From assembly GCA_025024175.1 (NCBI GenBank), contig QCXZ01000064.1, positions 11,532,001 to 11,596,000 on the forward strand: DNA of 64,000 nt, in the 5' to 3' direction. Source of the DNA: Rhyzopertha dominica (lineage: Eukaryota > Arthropoda > Insecta > Coleoptera > Bostrichidae). Shown here piece by piece: positions 14,701 to 26,700 of the stretch (the first letter of the stretch is position 1; each line of letters opens with the position of its first letter). The notes beneath the pieces were generated by a model. That model worked only from the letters and a program-made list of their open reading frames with translations. It was not told the DNA's origin and did not search any database. The position numbers were made by a program, and so were the translations under genes.

Positions 14701-17700
14701 TAACACATGAAGCACAATAAAGCGCAATTGAAGCATTAAGGATTAGCAAAAGATGGGCAATTGTGCTTCAATATGGTGGCTAACTTCCAAATATAAAAAA
14801 TATAGATTTTACTAAAAAGGGGTCATGTGGCTAAGTTAACACATGAAGCACAATAAAGCGCAATTGAAGCACTAAGGATTAGCAAAAGATGGGCAATTGT
14901 GCTTCAATATGGTGGCTAACTTCCAAATATAAAAAATATAGATTTTACTAGAAAGGGGTCATGTGGCTAAGTTAACACATGAAGCACAATAAAGCACAAT
15001 TGAAGCACTAAGGATTAGCAAAAAGATGGGAAATTGTGCTTCAATATGGTGGCTAACTTCCAAATATGAAAAATATAGATTTTACTAAAAAGAAGCCATG
15101 TGGCTAAGTTAACAGATGAAGCACAATAAAGCACAATTGAAGCACAAAGGATTAACAAAAGATGGGCAATTGAACTTTAATTTGGTGGCAAACTTCCAAA
15201 TACAAAAAAAAACATACTTATTACCAAAAAGGGGTCATGTGGCTAGGTTAATGAAGCACAATCGAAGCACTAAAGATTAGTGGAAAGATTAATATTTGTG
15301 CTTCATGTCAGTGGCTAGACCTAATAACTATAAAGTAATTATTATGGGCACATATTGATTTAAGGAGCATAATTGTTGAAGCGCAATGAAGCACTAACGA
15401 AGCACTAAAGGCTGATGCCAACAGAGATGTTAAATTTGGAAATTGGTGGTCATAGCTTGAAAACAATAGTTGTGGCTGTAGATTTCTATGAGGCACAATG
15501 GAAGCACTAAGGATGGGATATGATAGTATAATTTGTGCTTCGACATTGTGGCCAACTTCACGGACATGTGTGATGATGCTTAGTTTTCTTTTATATGTCA
15601 GTGACGAAAGCAGTTTTTATATCTCTGTCATCATCGTGAATCAAAGCATTACCGTTTATCAAAAATAATCAAAGTTCTTCTTTACACAAACAGCAAATAA
15701 ATATAATCATTCCACTTCGGCGTCCCCGATTATAGGCTACTGGTATCACTAAATATTTTTTCGAACAATCCTTCACTAACCTCGGGGGAATAAGCCGACC
15801 ACGTGCTGTCCATCATAACAAATGACCATTTCCACACCAATCTTCGATCTTATTCACTGTGGTTTCATTTTTTTTTGGTTTCAATCCGATAGTTAAACTG
15901 GTTATTCTTGTTGTATGTGTTTATAAAATAAAATGTAATCGCTATGTTAATACAAAGATTGCCTAACCTAATCAGGTAAAGTCAGTTTAGTAACTGAATA
16001 GCTCTTCGGCGTAAAACACCCGATATGAGAAACTCCATAGTATCATAAAGGCATGACATCCACTTCTTGAATAGAACTATTAAAAGCAGGCGTGGGTAAC
16101 CGATTAATTATATTGTTCATCGCTAATATCATCTATAGTACTTTTATCTTATAGCATATCTTAGTCAATAGTTAAACTCTTTGTTTTTAAATACTTGGCT
16201 TTAAAATCACATACAGTTAAAAACAGCCTATCAGGAGACAGAAGCTGAATAACTGTTATATAGAAATTTTTTCGGTAATTACAGATATTATATAAATTAT
16301 ACATATAGTATAACTCGGAACATTGCAAATATAGTTACAGTAAGGAATATACTACGTTTAGTAAATAATAATAAAGCAATTGTAGACGAAAAAATTATCC
16401 AAATATGTCTGTAACGGTACTTTGGGAAAATTACACCAAATTCTAAATTTTACGCTTAGATATATTACATTTTCATTGTAAGAAAAATAATTCGTGGTCA
16501 TTCTAAAATAAAATCAAACGTCGGTTCTTATTTTAATATTAATTGTATCAGTTGCTGATTAATCAATTAAAATAATTGTTAGATTACATTACATCCATGA
16601 TATGTTACAATATGAATACAATATAAGTTAGAAGCAGTATAGTACCTACTCAAATTTAGTTGGACATAGGGATGTAAATAGTAATGTGTAGGATGCTAAA
16701 GTACATACTGACACAGTAATAAGAACACCCAATAAATAATACTTGTATTATTAATTTTGAATAAATTTTGGTAGATATATTTGTTTTTATTAAAGCAAAA
16801 ATCGGTCGGTTTTTATTAATGCACTAGTTCTTTTGTTATAGAATTTTTAATTTATTTTTTCATTTAACAAAATAGGTGAGAATTACACTTGCGTCTAACT
16901 GCCATTGCATTTCTAAAAGCTTCTTCGATTTGTCGGTATGTACAGAGCAGGAAGACGATTATCCTTTAGACATATTGCTAGAAGAAAACACAGTAGTGGG
17001 TTGTTGTCGGACGGGGTATCAGCAAGGTCTATCACTAATAATAGCGAGAAATAGCTACAATAAGCACGCTAAGATACTCGTCTTCGATTTTTGGTTCTAA
17101 ATGGCTGATGGCGTACTTTTTTTCTTCAACGACAATCTAGATTTGGTCTCGATACGCATGATCTACTTTTTCAAACAAGACATTGCAGGACCACATGTAG
17201 CCAGAAGATCTCCAGATCTTTCACCAGCGAGCAGGTCTGGCACATTAGTGGTATAACATTTCAAAATTTAACCTGTCCTCCACAGACTTTAGCAACAGCA
17301 AGCAGAAATGAACCACCCTAGAAGCATATTGATCATCTGATGGGGTCACTGATAATACGGATTAATGAAGTGCATATATACATTAACGTGGATTCGTCAC
17401 TCAGGATTATTAATAGTTCTTTTTGGCTTCTAACTGTCATATTCTCTTCCGCTGTTTAACGACTTGCTTACTTAATTCCAATAAACCTGTATACCAAAGT
17501 TTATTTAAATAGTAGTTACTGGGTGTTTCTTACTTCTACATGTCAGAATATACCTGAAAAAGAAAGCGCATTTGGCAGGCACTCTCGAGTATGAAATAAA
17601 TAATTTAGAACTTACTGATTTTAGACTAAGTTTGAATGCAAGTTGTAATCAACATTTACATGTTATCAATAATCCAGAAATAACAAGATCTTTATTTGTT

Positions 17701-20700
17701 TTTCCGAAGATCTATGCGTAATCCATTAAAACTAGTAACATTTATTTGTGACAATTACAGTGTGGATGACACCATCTAGTGGCAATACGGCAGCATCCAC
17801 TCGTCTCTGTGGAAAAATAACATGGCCAAACCGTAATTTTGTTATTACTATAATTTATTTGGTCTTATGAAATACCAATTGCGAATAGTTTCTATAAAAA
17901 ATTTTAAATGATGTGGTTAACTAAAGTTTCTTACGTGGAATAATCCAGGGTTTAAAATAACAGACGTGCGCGCAAAAAAAAGAGAAGATGAAGTCAGAAT
18001 TTAACTTATTCATACGCCGTGATGTTGCAGATCCAAAACCTTGTGCTGCTCACACGTGCAGAATGTTCTGCCCGCATGGATTCGCGCTTACAGAAGATGG
18101 TTGCCCATTATGCAAGTGTAGAGATCCGTGTGACGATATTAAATGTCCGGATGCTCTTGACTGTCACCTGGAAGAGCTAGCGTGTGCAGACCCACCCTGT
18201 CCACCAATTCCAACATGTAAGTAGCGAACGTGAAAGAGAAACTGGTGTATCAAATACAGTTTTAGCGTCTTTCGTTTCTCTGATATATAGTCTTTACAAT
18301 TTAGCATGTCAGTCCCCCTACAGTTTTGTAACAATATTTTTGTTGTGATAGCTCGCTTATTTTGTCGATTGTTACATAATACCAACCTTTACAAGCTCTA
18401 CAACATGGAATTGGTTGCTATGACCAAATGTATAGGTACCAGTTTAAAGGTTGTCGAAGTTACGCCATATTTGGCTACTTTAGCACTAAAATTTTAGAAT
18501 GCAAATAGTGTCGGAGTAACCCCAGAAATGGATTCTAGGCACAAAAAAGGTAGTAATTTACATCTTCTTTACAATGATTTTGTTTGCATTAAAAACACGG
18601 TTTTTGAACAAATATTTTTTTTTCTCATACGTGCATAAATATAAAAAAATGTGTACATTTTTCTTAAATAAACACAAATAAAGCTTGATTATATAAAAAT
18701 ACGAGTATAACTAAAATCTTAGCTTTTGCAGGAATCACGGCACATAATAGTTTGGTAAATTAGCGCTTAAATGACGTTTTTAGTGGTATAGGTGGTGCTC
18801 GTCATCTTCATCTGTTTGGTACGTTTCGTCCTCATCCGAATCATCTTACATACCTGGCTAAGAGGAAATAGGGATCAAATACCACAGATCCACTTGTTAC
18901 ACTACAACACTTAAGGCAATCAATACGGCTCCTGTAACTTTTTCATAACATTCGACATTGGATGCTACTGCTTTCTCAGGTACATTTTCTGACAACTATG
19001 CTGTGGGCAAAACTTTCTTTCCGGCTTCCACTTATCTGTCTCGTTACGTTCTTAACGCTGGATCATTCGCTCCTCTATGTTTCCTTAATAGTTCTACGAG
19101 GCTTTCATCTAGCGAGCGTTCCGTTTGGGTTTGCTGTGCCTCTTCGGGGGNTTTTGTGGATTGCAAGGATATAACCCTGTGGCTCTAAGACCAGAGATCA
19201 GGTTTTGACCAACATTCGGTTAAATTTGCCCCCATAGCCTGTTTAGCAGTATAGGAAACTGTTCCTTAGGGATGGTCCTAAAATATCGGCTTTCTCTGCT
19301 CCACACATCTAGGACTTCGCGCCACTTCCGTTTCACTGGGCGCGAACACAGCAAATTCCAGTGACTGCATGAGATCGGTGGCGTTATGTGAAAACGGAGT
19401 TATGTAAATATCATGCTCCTGTGCATCTTCAATGACGTTCGGAGAAAAATAGGATGCAAGATTAGCACTCACGACGATCACTCTCTTACCAGGTTCTCTG
19501 TTTCAGCAGTGCTCCGTTGGCACCATTTTTCATAAAATAAACAAGCATGGGTGGCAACAGAGCACCGCTTGCATTTCCACAAACCATAATGCGAGTCGCT
19601 GTTTCGGAAAAAAATTGCACCCGTTCCATCCTCTTGCAGTTCCCTGGTACAATTAGTTTTCTCACTCCAAGGTCGTCGGAGACATTTGTCTCTTCGTAAT
19701 TATAGATGTAGTCGCCAAAAGATTCCAACAAAGCCGGAGAAATGTTCGCAAAGAAAATCGGAACATCGTCCTTGTCCACAGATGACTGTTATCTCTTAAT
19801 GTTGGAAGCTATGCGTTCTTCTAAATTGTTTCTTTCGATAAACAAAGTGAGCATAACATCACCTGGTAGCTTGTCCTAAAGAGTGGGAATGTTAATACCC
19901 TTTTTGTCGGGCTTTGTTAGTAGGAAACCCCAGTCTGCCAGTATACCCAAAGTCTTCGCAATTTACCTTTCCTCCTTGTTTTACTCAGGAATGCCTTACA
20001 AGGCATCTATTTAGAAGCATAGTGCGTGGAATTCCATGCACTCTATCTGTTTCTTGCTTATGCCATCTTGAATGGAACGCATTGCTTTTTATAAATCCTC
20101 CTCGGTATAGTTGCGGTAGTTACGACTACCCGGGGTTTTGCTCATATGTTCTTATTGTTTTTCTAGTGTTTTGGAATTTACAAAAAAAGGCTGTGACAAA
20201 GGAAACGCGATCCCTGCAAAACAGAGCACTTTGTGTCAAAGTTACCCCGGGACAGATCAAAATGTTTCATTACCTCATTAGTGGAGAATGTTCATTTTTG
20301 AGCACACCTCGGGTGAAAGTAACATAAAAGAAAGTCTGTTTTAATAAAAGCAAAACTAGCGATTAGGTATTTATTTGCAAAAGGACGCATGCTTTAGGAA
20401 AAATGTTACATTGCATTTCAATTACAATTTTCTTATGCCTGTGTTTATGAAAGCATTTCATCAGTTAGTATAATATCATTGATGCTATAGACTTTCTTAA
20501 ATAGATTAGTAATGGAATCAAATTTAAGAAAATGATCCATATTTGTACAAATTTTATAAGACAATATTGACCATATCGGGGTTCATTCAACAGAAATATG
20601 TTTTTATATAACAGGCAAACGTGGACGAAGTCTCGACAACATTTGTCCAGTGGGAGATCCCCTCAGGATAAGTGATACCATTCGACCATTCCTTTGTGGA

Positions 20701-23700
20701 AACGATCCGGGAAAACCCACATGTCCTCCGTTATACCAATGCTTAGTCCAGCCAGGCAATGACTATGGAGTGTGTTGTCCGGCATCTCTAAAGATCCAAA
20801 AGGCTGGAAGTTGTCCCGATGCCGTCGATGAGAGATACGAATGTGGTGCCATGTGCACTCACGATCTGGAATGCCCTTCAGTACAAAAATGTTGTAGTAC
20901 AGAGCAGTGTGGATCTTCTTGCGTTCATCCCAAAAATGTAACAGGTGGGTGCTATCATAAATTTGAAATCATTCTATGTCACATATAGTTTTCAAAGTAT
21001 TCACGATGGCGCATTTAACAGTTCATATAAAGCTACAATACGTCTGGGACGAGAAATGCTTTCAGTACCATGAAATTTAAAAAAAAAACAGCTGGAATAT
21101 ATGGGCTTCCGAGCGTGTTCGGGCTTCGCGATTAGTCTAGAATTATGTTTAGCGTCGGGATTATTCGAGATCCGATCAAGTCGAAAGGGTCGTAATAATT
21201 CACTCGTCATTCTGGTTGCCTAATCAGCAGGCGCTAGTTTCCAACATCATAACAATATGTAATGGAAGCAAATCAACTTTCAAGATTTACAAAATTCAAT
21301 TTGCGCACGTAATTATTTACTTATTTATAATCATTACTACTTACTTTTCAGAATGCATACACCAGCGTACCTTATCTGAACTCTTATCAGTGAATGAAAG
21401 AACAGGAAGGGGGTATGTTCCACAATGCACCGAGGAAGGTCAATTTGAAGCGAAACAATGCAGCAGAAATGGTCTTGTGTGTTGGTGTGTCGATAGAATT
21501 GGACGTAAAATTAGAGGAAGCATGGATCAAGCTGCATATGTCAAGTGTTCTGATGCTGATGGTAAGCGGTTATTCTCGCAACAGTTTAGAGCATTCATAG
21601 TTTGCTATATTATGTGATTACTTCTAGCTCGTACCTCAACCGCTGGCAGAAGTTTGGACAAGAACGGTAAACAATGCGAAACATTAGATTGTGCAGCGGT
21701 ATGTGAATATGGCTTTAAACTTGATGAAAACGGCTGTCCAACTTGCAAATGTGATGATCCCTGTGATGGATACACCTGCCCAGAAGACGAAGAGTGCGTT
21801 AACGTTCGTGAAGCTAGTTGCATGGATTTCTTATGTCCAACTTTACCAGTTTGTAAGTAGCAAATTCTGTTGACCGTCACATAATGAACTTATTATACAT
21901 TTTTATTTATAGGCAGACCTAAAGCAGTATATGCCAACCCCTGTAGTTCTGGCACACCACTTATTGATGACTTAAGTGGAGCACCAATAGCATGTGCTCT
22001 ACGGACCGAAGATGGAACCTTATGTCCAGACACCCATGAATGTAAAGCAGTACCTGGATCTACTCAAGCCGTGTGCTGTCAGAGAAATGAAGCAGAAGAA
22101 GCAGGTAAAGAGTTATTATTGTGTGTCAACCTATTGCCAATGTTTATCGCCTTATATGCTAGCCAGGATGTTACTGGACTTTATGCAAATCGTACTCTAA
22201 GGACTTCTTTTCAATAATAACTGGTTACTCAAATGTCGGTCCCAGATTTTAAATCTTTCTTAGAAAACCCCCCAAAACAGAGAGCGAATGATCTCGAATC
22301 TCATGATCCTAGAATCAACGGAAAAAAACATTTCGTTGTAGAAACCTTCTGTTTATATTTTTAAGACGAAAAAACGTTTCTTAAAAGATTTTTTATTCAG
22401 CCGGATGATCATTGTTGTTTAATGACTTAATCAACAAAATTACAACACTGTAATTTTCTGTTCACTCTTGAATTAAATGGATGTTATATAGTTGTAAATG
22501 CAAGTCTTAATAAAGAATCGTCCAAAAAGAACTGCAGAAGAACTTAAATTTTGATAACCAGTTTCATCAAATTTTTAACTAAACCCAGAATAACTGGAGT
22601 CGATTCATCTGATTGACCTAACAACATTTGTTGTTTCTATTTTTAGCGGGTATTCGTTTTAGAGCAACCATTTTCGTTACTGTTTGAATTATGTAAATTC
22701 ATTGTTTAAGTGTTATGGTTGAAATTGTATACCAGTTACAGGTTTACCAACCAAAATGTCACTACATTAAAAAAACGAAACTCATTTTCATGGGCAAATT
22801 AGTCTCAATATTTAATATCACACCTCAGTTACCATGCTACAAGTATGGTATATATTAATATACATATTACAGACATCATCAAAATTTAACCTGCACCATC
22901 ATAATCAGCATCAAAATTCATGTTCAGCGATACCTATAAGACAAATACGATATTTTGCCCCTTTAGGTAGGTATTTAATACGACACCTTAGGTACTATGG
23001 TGTTTATCTTTCATAGCCTGAACCCAAATTTGGTTTGCACCATCATAATCTGCATAAAAATCACGTACAACAACAAATTTAATTTTTGCACCCTTAAATA
23101 CCCGTACATATGTTGGAGGTTAATCAAATAGGTGCGCCATGAAAATAAAATGAATGTGTTGAAGTTAATGAAATATAATTGTCAGTTGTAGTTTTGTATA
23201 TAGAAGAAATACAGGAATATTTCCAATCTACATCTTATTGTATTATATTAGTACTTCTCGTACCTACGATTTACGAATTTTTGAAGCAAAATGGAATATG
23301 TCGTCGTTTGACAGTGTCAAATACCCCGCAGCGAAATGGTGTTGCTGAACGGAAAAACAGGAGTCTTGTAGAAATAACACGTTGTTTACTAATTCAATCA
23401 GGTCTAAGCAAAGGATTTTGGGCAGAAGCTGTGTATACAGCGAATTATTTACGAAATAGATGTCCAAGCAAAACTTTAAATGGCTGTACTCCGTTTGAAG
23501 TGTTATTTAAAACTTCTCCGAATTTGAATCATCTGAGGGTGTTTGGTTCAAAGGTGTTTGTGTTAAACAAAGATGTACGAAATGATAAACTGGAACCACG
23601 ATCTATGGAAGGTATAATAGTTGGATATTCTGAAGAGTCTAAAGGGTATCGTATATGGTTAAAAGAAGATAAAAAACTTGTTATTGCTCGAGATGTGAAA

Positions 23701-26700
23701 TTCATTGAAGAGTCTGTTCAAGGTTTAAGAAGTTATGAATTGAATGGCACATTGTTAAATAGACAAGAAGAACAAGCAGATAATCCTGTGGAAATCATTG
23801 ACACAAAGGTATTAGCAAACGAAAGGTCGTCTGACAGCAATCTGACAGAATTATCCGTACAAGAGACAGAAGTGCGAAGCGAAATAATGGAATATCCAGA
23901 AGACGGTACTGCAAAAGGAAAAGTAATACGTGGAGTAGGAAGGCCTCGATTACTTCGTTCAGGAAGTAGAGGTAGACCTAGAAAAATGTATTCACGTAAC
24001 AAGAGGATCGATACGAAAGAAGAAGAAGAAGAAGAAGAAGAAGAAGAAGAAGAAGAAGATGTTCCTAATGAAGATTTGGAAAAGATTGACAACCAATATG
24101 AAATGGCTGGACTAGTTACAAACGATAAGATGAGTGATATACTATTGAGAGAAGCGGTCACTGGTACCGATGCTGAAGAATGGATGAAGGCTATTGCTGA
24201 AGAAATTAGAAATTTAATTAGAAACAAAACTTGGGAGCTAGTCGACCGACCAAATAATAGAGATGTGGTGACTTGTCGAACCATTCTACGGAACAAGACT
24301 AATTCTGATGGAAGTCTTGAACGTAGGAAGGCTCGAGTTGTAGCGCGAGGATTTCCTCAACGAAAAGGAATTGATTATAGCGAAACATTTGCACCTGTCG
24401 TACGCCTTGATTCTGTGAGGTTGTTAATGGCCTTAGCAGCTAAAAAAAATTTAGCAGTTTATCAGATGGATATAGTTGCAGCATATTTGAATGGTGATTT
24501 GGATGAAAGAATATATATGGAACTACCAGAACTATTTGAAGATTCGTTAAATAGAATAATTAAAGAGGATGGCAAAGAAAGTGATTTAGGAAGACACGCT
24601 TATGAAATGATGCAGATTCTGAAAGAAGGCGACAAAGTTTGTAAACTGAAGAAGGCATTGTATGGTCTACGTCAAGCAGGTTGTCAGTGGAACAAGAAGT
24701 TGGATCAAACACTCCGTGGACTTGGATTGAAATCAACTGCAAATGACACTTGCCTGTACTTCAGTAAAATTGGAAATGAATTCACGTTTCTAGTGGTATA
24801 TGTCGATGACATTTTATATATGTCAACTAGTTCAAATAGACTGTCAGCAATCAAACTTGGATTAAGAAAAGTTTTTGATATAAAGGACCTTGGCATTGCA
24901 AATTTTTGCTTGGGTATAGAAATAAAACAAGTAAATGGTGAAATACAGTTAAGTCAAAGAAGATATATTAATAATTTGTTAAAAAAATTTGGAATGGAAG
25001 AATCAAATCCGATTGGTACTCCTAGTGAACTGAAGATAAAGCTAGATGGATATCAAGCAAATCCTAATAAGGACAATCAAAGGGATAAACCATATCGTCA
25101 GTTAATTGGCAGCTTGATGTATTTGGCTGTAGTACCAAGACCAGATATTGCATTTATAGTGAATAAGCTGGCACAATTTAACGATACTCATCAGGATATA
25201 CATTGGACTGCAGCCAAAAGAGTTCTGCGGTATTTACAAGGAAGTCATTATGGTCTTGTTTACAAACAAAGTGATGCAGGTATATGTGGTTTTGCAGATG
25301 CCGATTATGCCAATGACATTACTGACAGAAAATCCTACACTGGTTATGTGTTTACATTGAGTGGAGCAGCTATTGTATGGAAGTCGTGCAAACAAAAATT
25401 AGTAGCTGTTTCAACTACCGAAGCAGAATATGTTGCTTTGTCAGAAGCGACTAGAGAAGCTGTATATCTTAGACAATTAATGTTGGAAATGGAATTACCG
25501 GAATTATCTCGTGTTGTACTCGCCACAGATAATCGCGGTGCAAAGTGTATAGCTGAAAATGCAATTTGTCAGTCTCGAGCAAAACATATCGACGTTAGAT
25601 ATCATTTTATAAGGCAGGTGATTAAAGAGAAGAAAATTTATTTAATACGTACACCAACAGGACTAATGTCAGCAGATATATTTACGAAGGCTTTACCGGG
25701 ACCCACACACTATCGATGTTTAGAAGAATTGGGAATGAAGAAGCTGTTATTCGGACGCACAATTTGAGGAGGGCGTGTTGGAGGTTAATCAAATAGGTGC
25801 GCCATGAAAACAAAAAAATAAAATGAATGTGTTGAAGTTAATGAAATATAATTGTCAGTTGTAGTTTTGTATATAGAAGAAATACAGGAATATTTCCAAT
25901 CTGCATCTTATTGTATTATATTAGTACTTCTCGTACCTACGATTTACGACCTCTAACAACATATCCGTCATAGTCTTAATCTAAATTTGACATGCATCAC
26001 CATACTAAGCATAAAAAATTGCCCATTAAGCAAAATCTAAATTTTGCACCTATAGGTATTTAATGTCCTACCTTAGGTAGCATGGTACATGTTCTTCACA
26101 GCCTTAATCAAAATTTGGTTTGGACTATCATACTCAGCAAGAAAAATCATATTCAACGACACCCATAAAGCAAAATAGAATTTTTAAATACCATGTTACA
26201 TATCTGTTATAGTCTTAATCTAAATTGAACATGCATCACCATATTCAGCAATCAGCATCAAAAATAATGTTCAACGACACCCATGAAGTGAAATAGAATT
26301 TTCGTTCCTTTAGGTACCTACCACGCATGTCTGTCATAGCCTTAACAAAATTTAACGTGCACCATCATACTCAGCACCAAAAATCACGTTTAACTATACT
26401 CATGAAGCAAAATATCAAATTTTGTATAAAAAGCCGACATTGTTTTTATTAAAAAAGTTTTGGGACGCTTACCATTTAACGAAAACCCCGAGCTTGTAAT
26501 AATATGTTAGTTTTTATTTTAGGTACTGATACTGTTACATTTTTTAAATCTCTTTTTACAGATTCTGTAACAGACGCAACCTCCAGTGTTAACAGGGAAG
26601 AAGACAGGCCACAAACAAGTAAGTTGCCCAATTAAAATTGGGTCCCTATAGTTAGCGACAAAATATCCATGATGACATAAATTTATTCTCGACAAAAAAG

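Larger units (their letters stand above)
23111..25958 (+). mobile_element. Ty1/copia LTR retrotransposon with large internal deletion
   Basis: The 3' LTR (25776-25958) begins TGTTGGAGG and ends CCTCTAACA. The 5' LTR (23111-23276) lacks its last ~17 bp. A 5-bp target duplication ACATA flanks the element at 23106-23110 and 25959-25963. A purine-rich tract (GAGGAGGGCG) precedes the 3' LTR. Gag, protease and the first part of integrase are missing: the 5' LTR runs directly into late integrase sequence. The LTRs differ by few changes besides the truncation and an 8-bp A-rich difference, so insertion is recent. Confidence 0.95.
22825..26440. repeat. ~120-bp intronic satellite array split by a copia insertion
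   Basis: Units carry CACCATCATAATCAGCATCA, then a CAAAATNGAATTTTTGCACC-like core, then TTTAGGTACCATGGTGCATG and a CATAGTCTTAATC spacer. Copies are visible from about 22880 to 23105 and again from 25964 to 26440, with the copia element between them. The same family, same orientation, fills 34120-35110 in intron 13. Units are about 118-140 bp and considerably diverged. Confidence 0.82.

Noticed and set aside
14425..15560. CRISPR-like array
   Set aside because: Units are ~136 bp with no constant-repeat/unique-spacer pattern, in an insect intron; it is a tandem satellite.
18988..19190. Short + open frames opposite the Tigger-like relic
   Set aside because: They overlap decayed transposon sequence, contain an ambiguous base and have no recognisable motif.
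23733..24296. Long open frame on the minus strand opposite the copia polyprotein, with a Ser run
   Set aside because: It is the antisense shadow of the Glu-coding GAA repeat and the flanking pol sequence.
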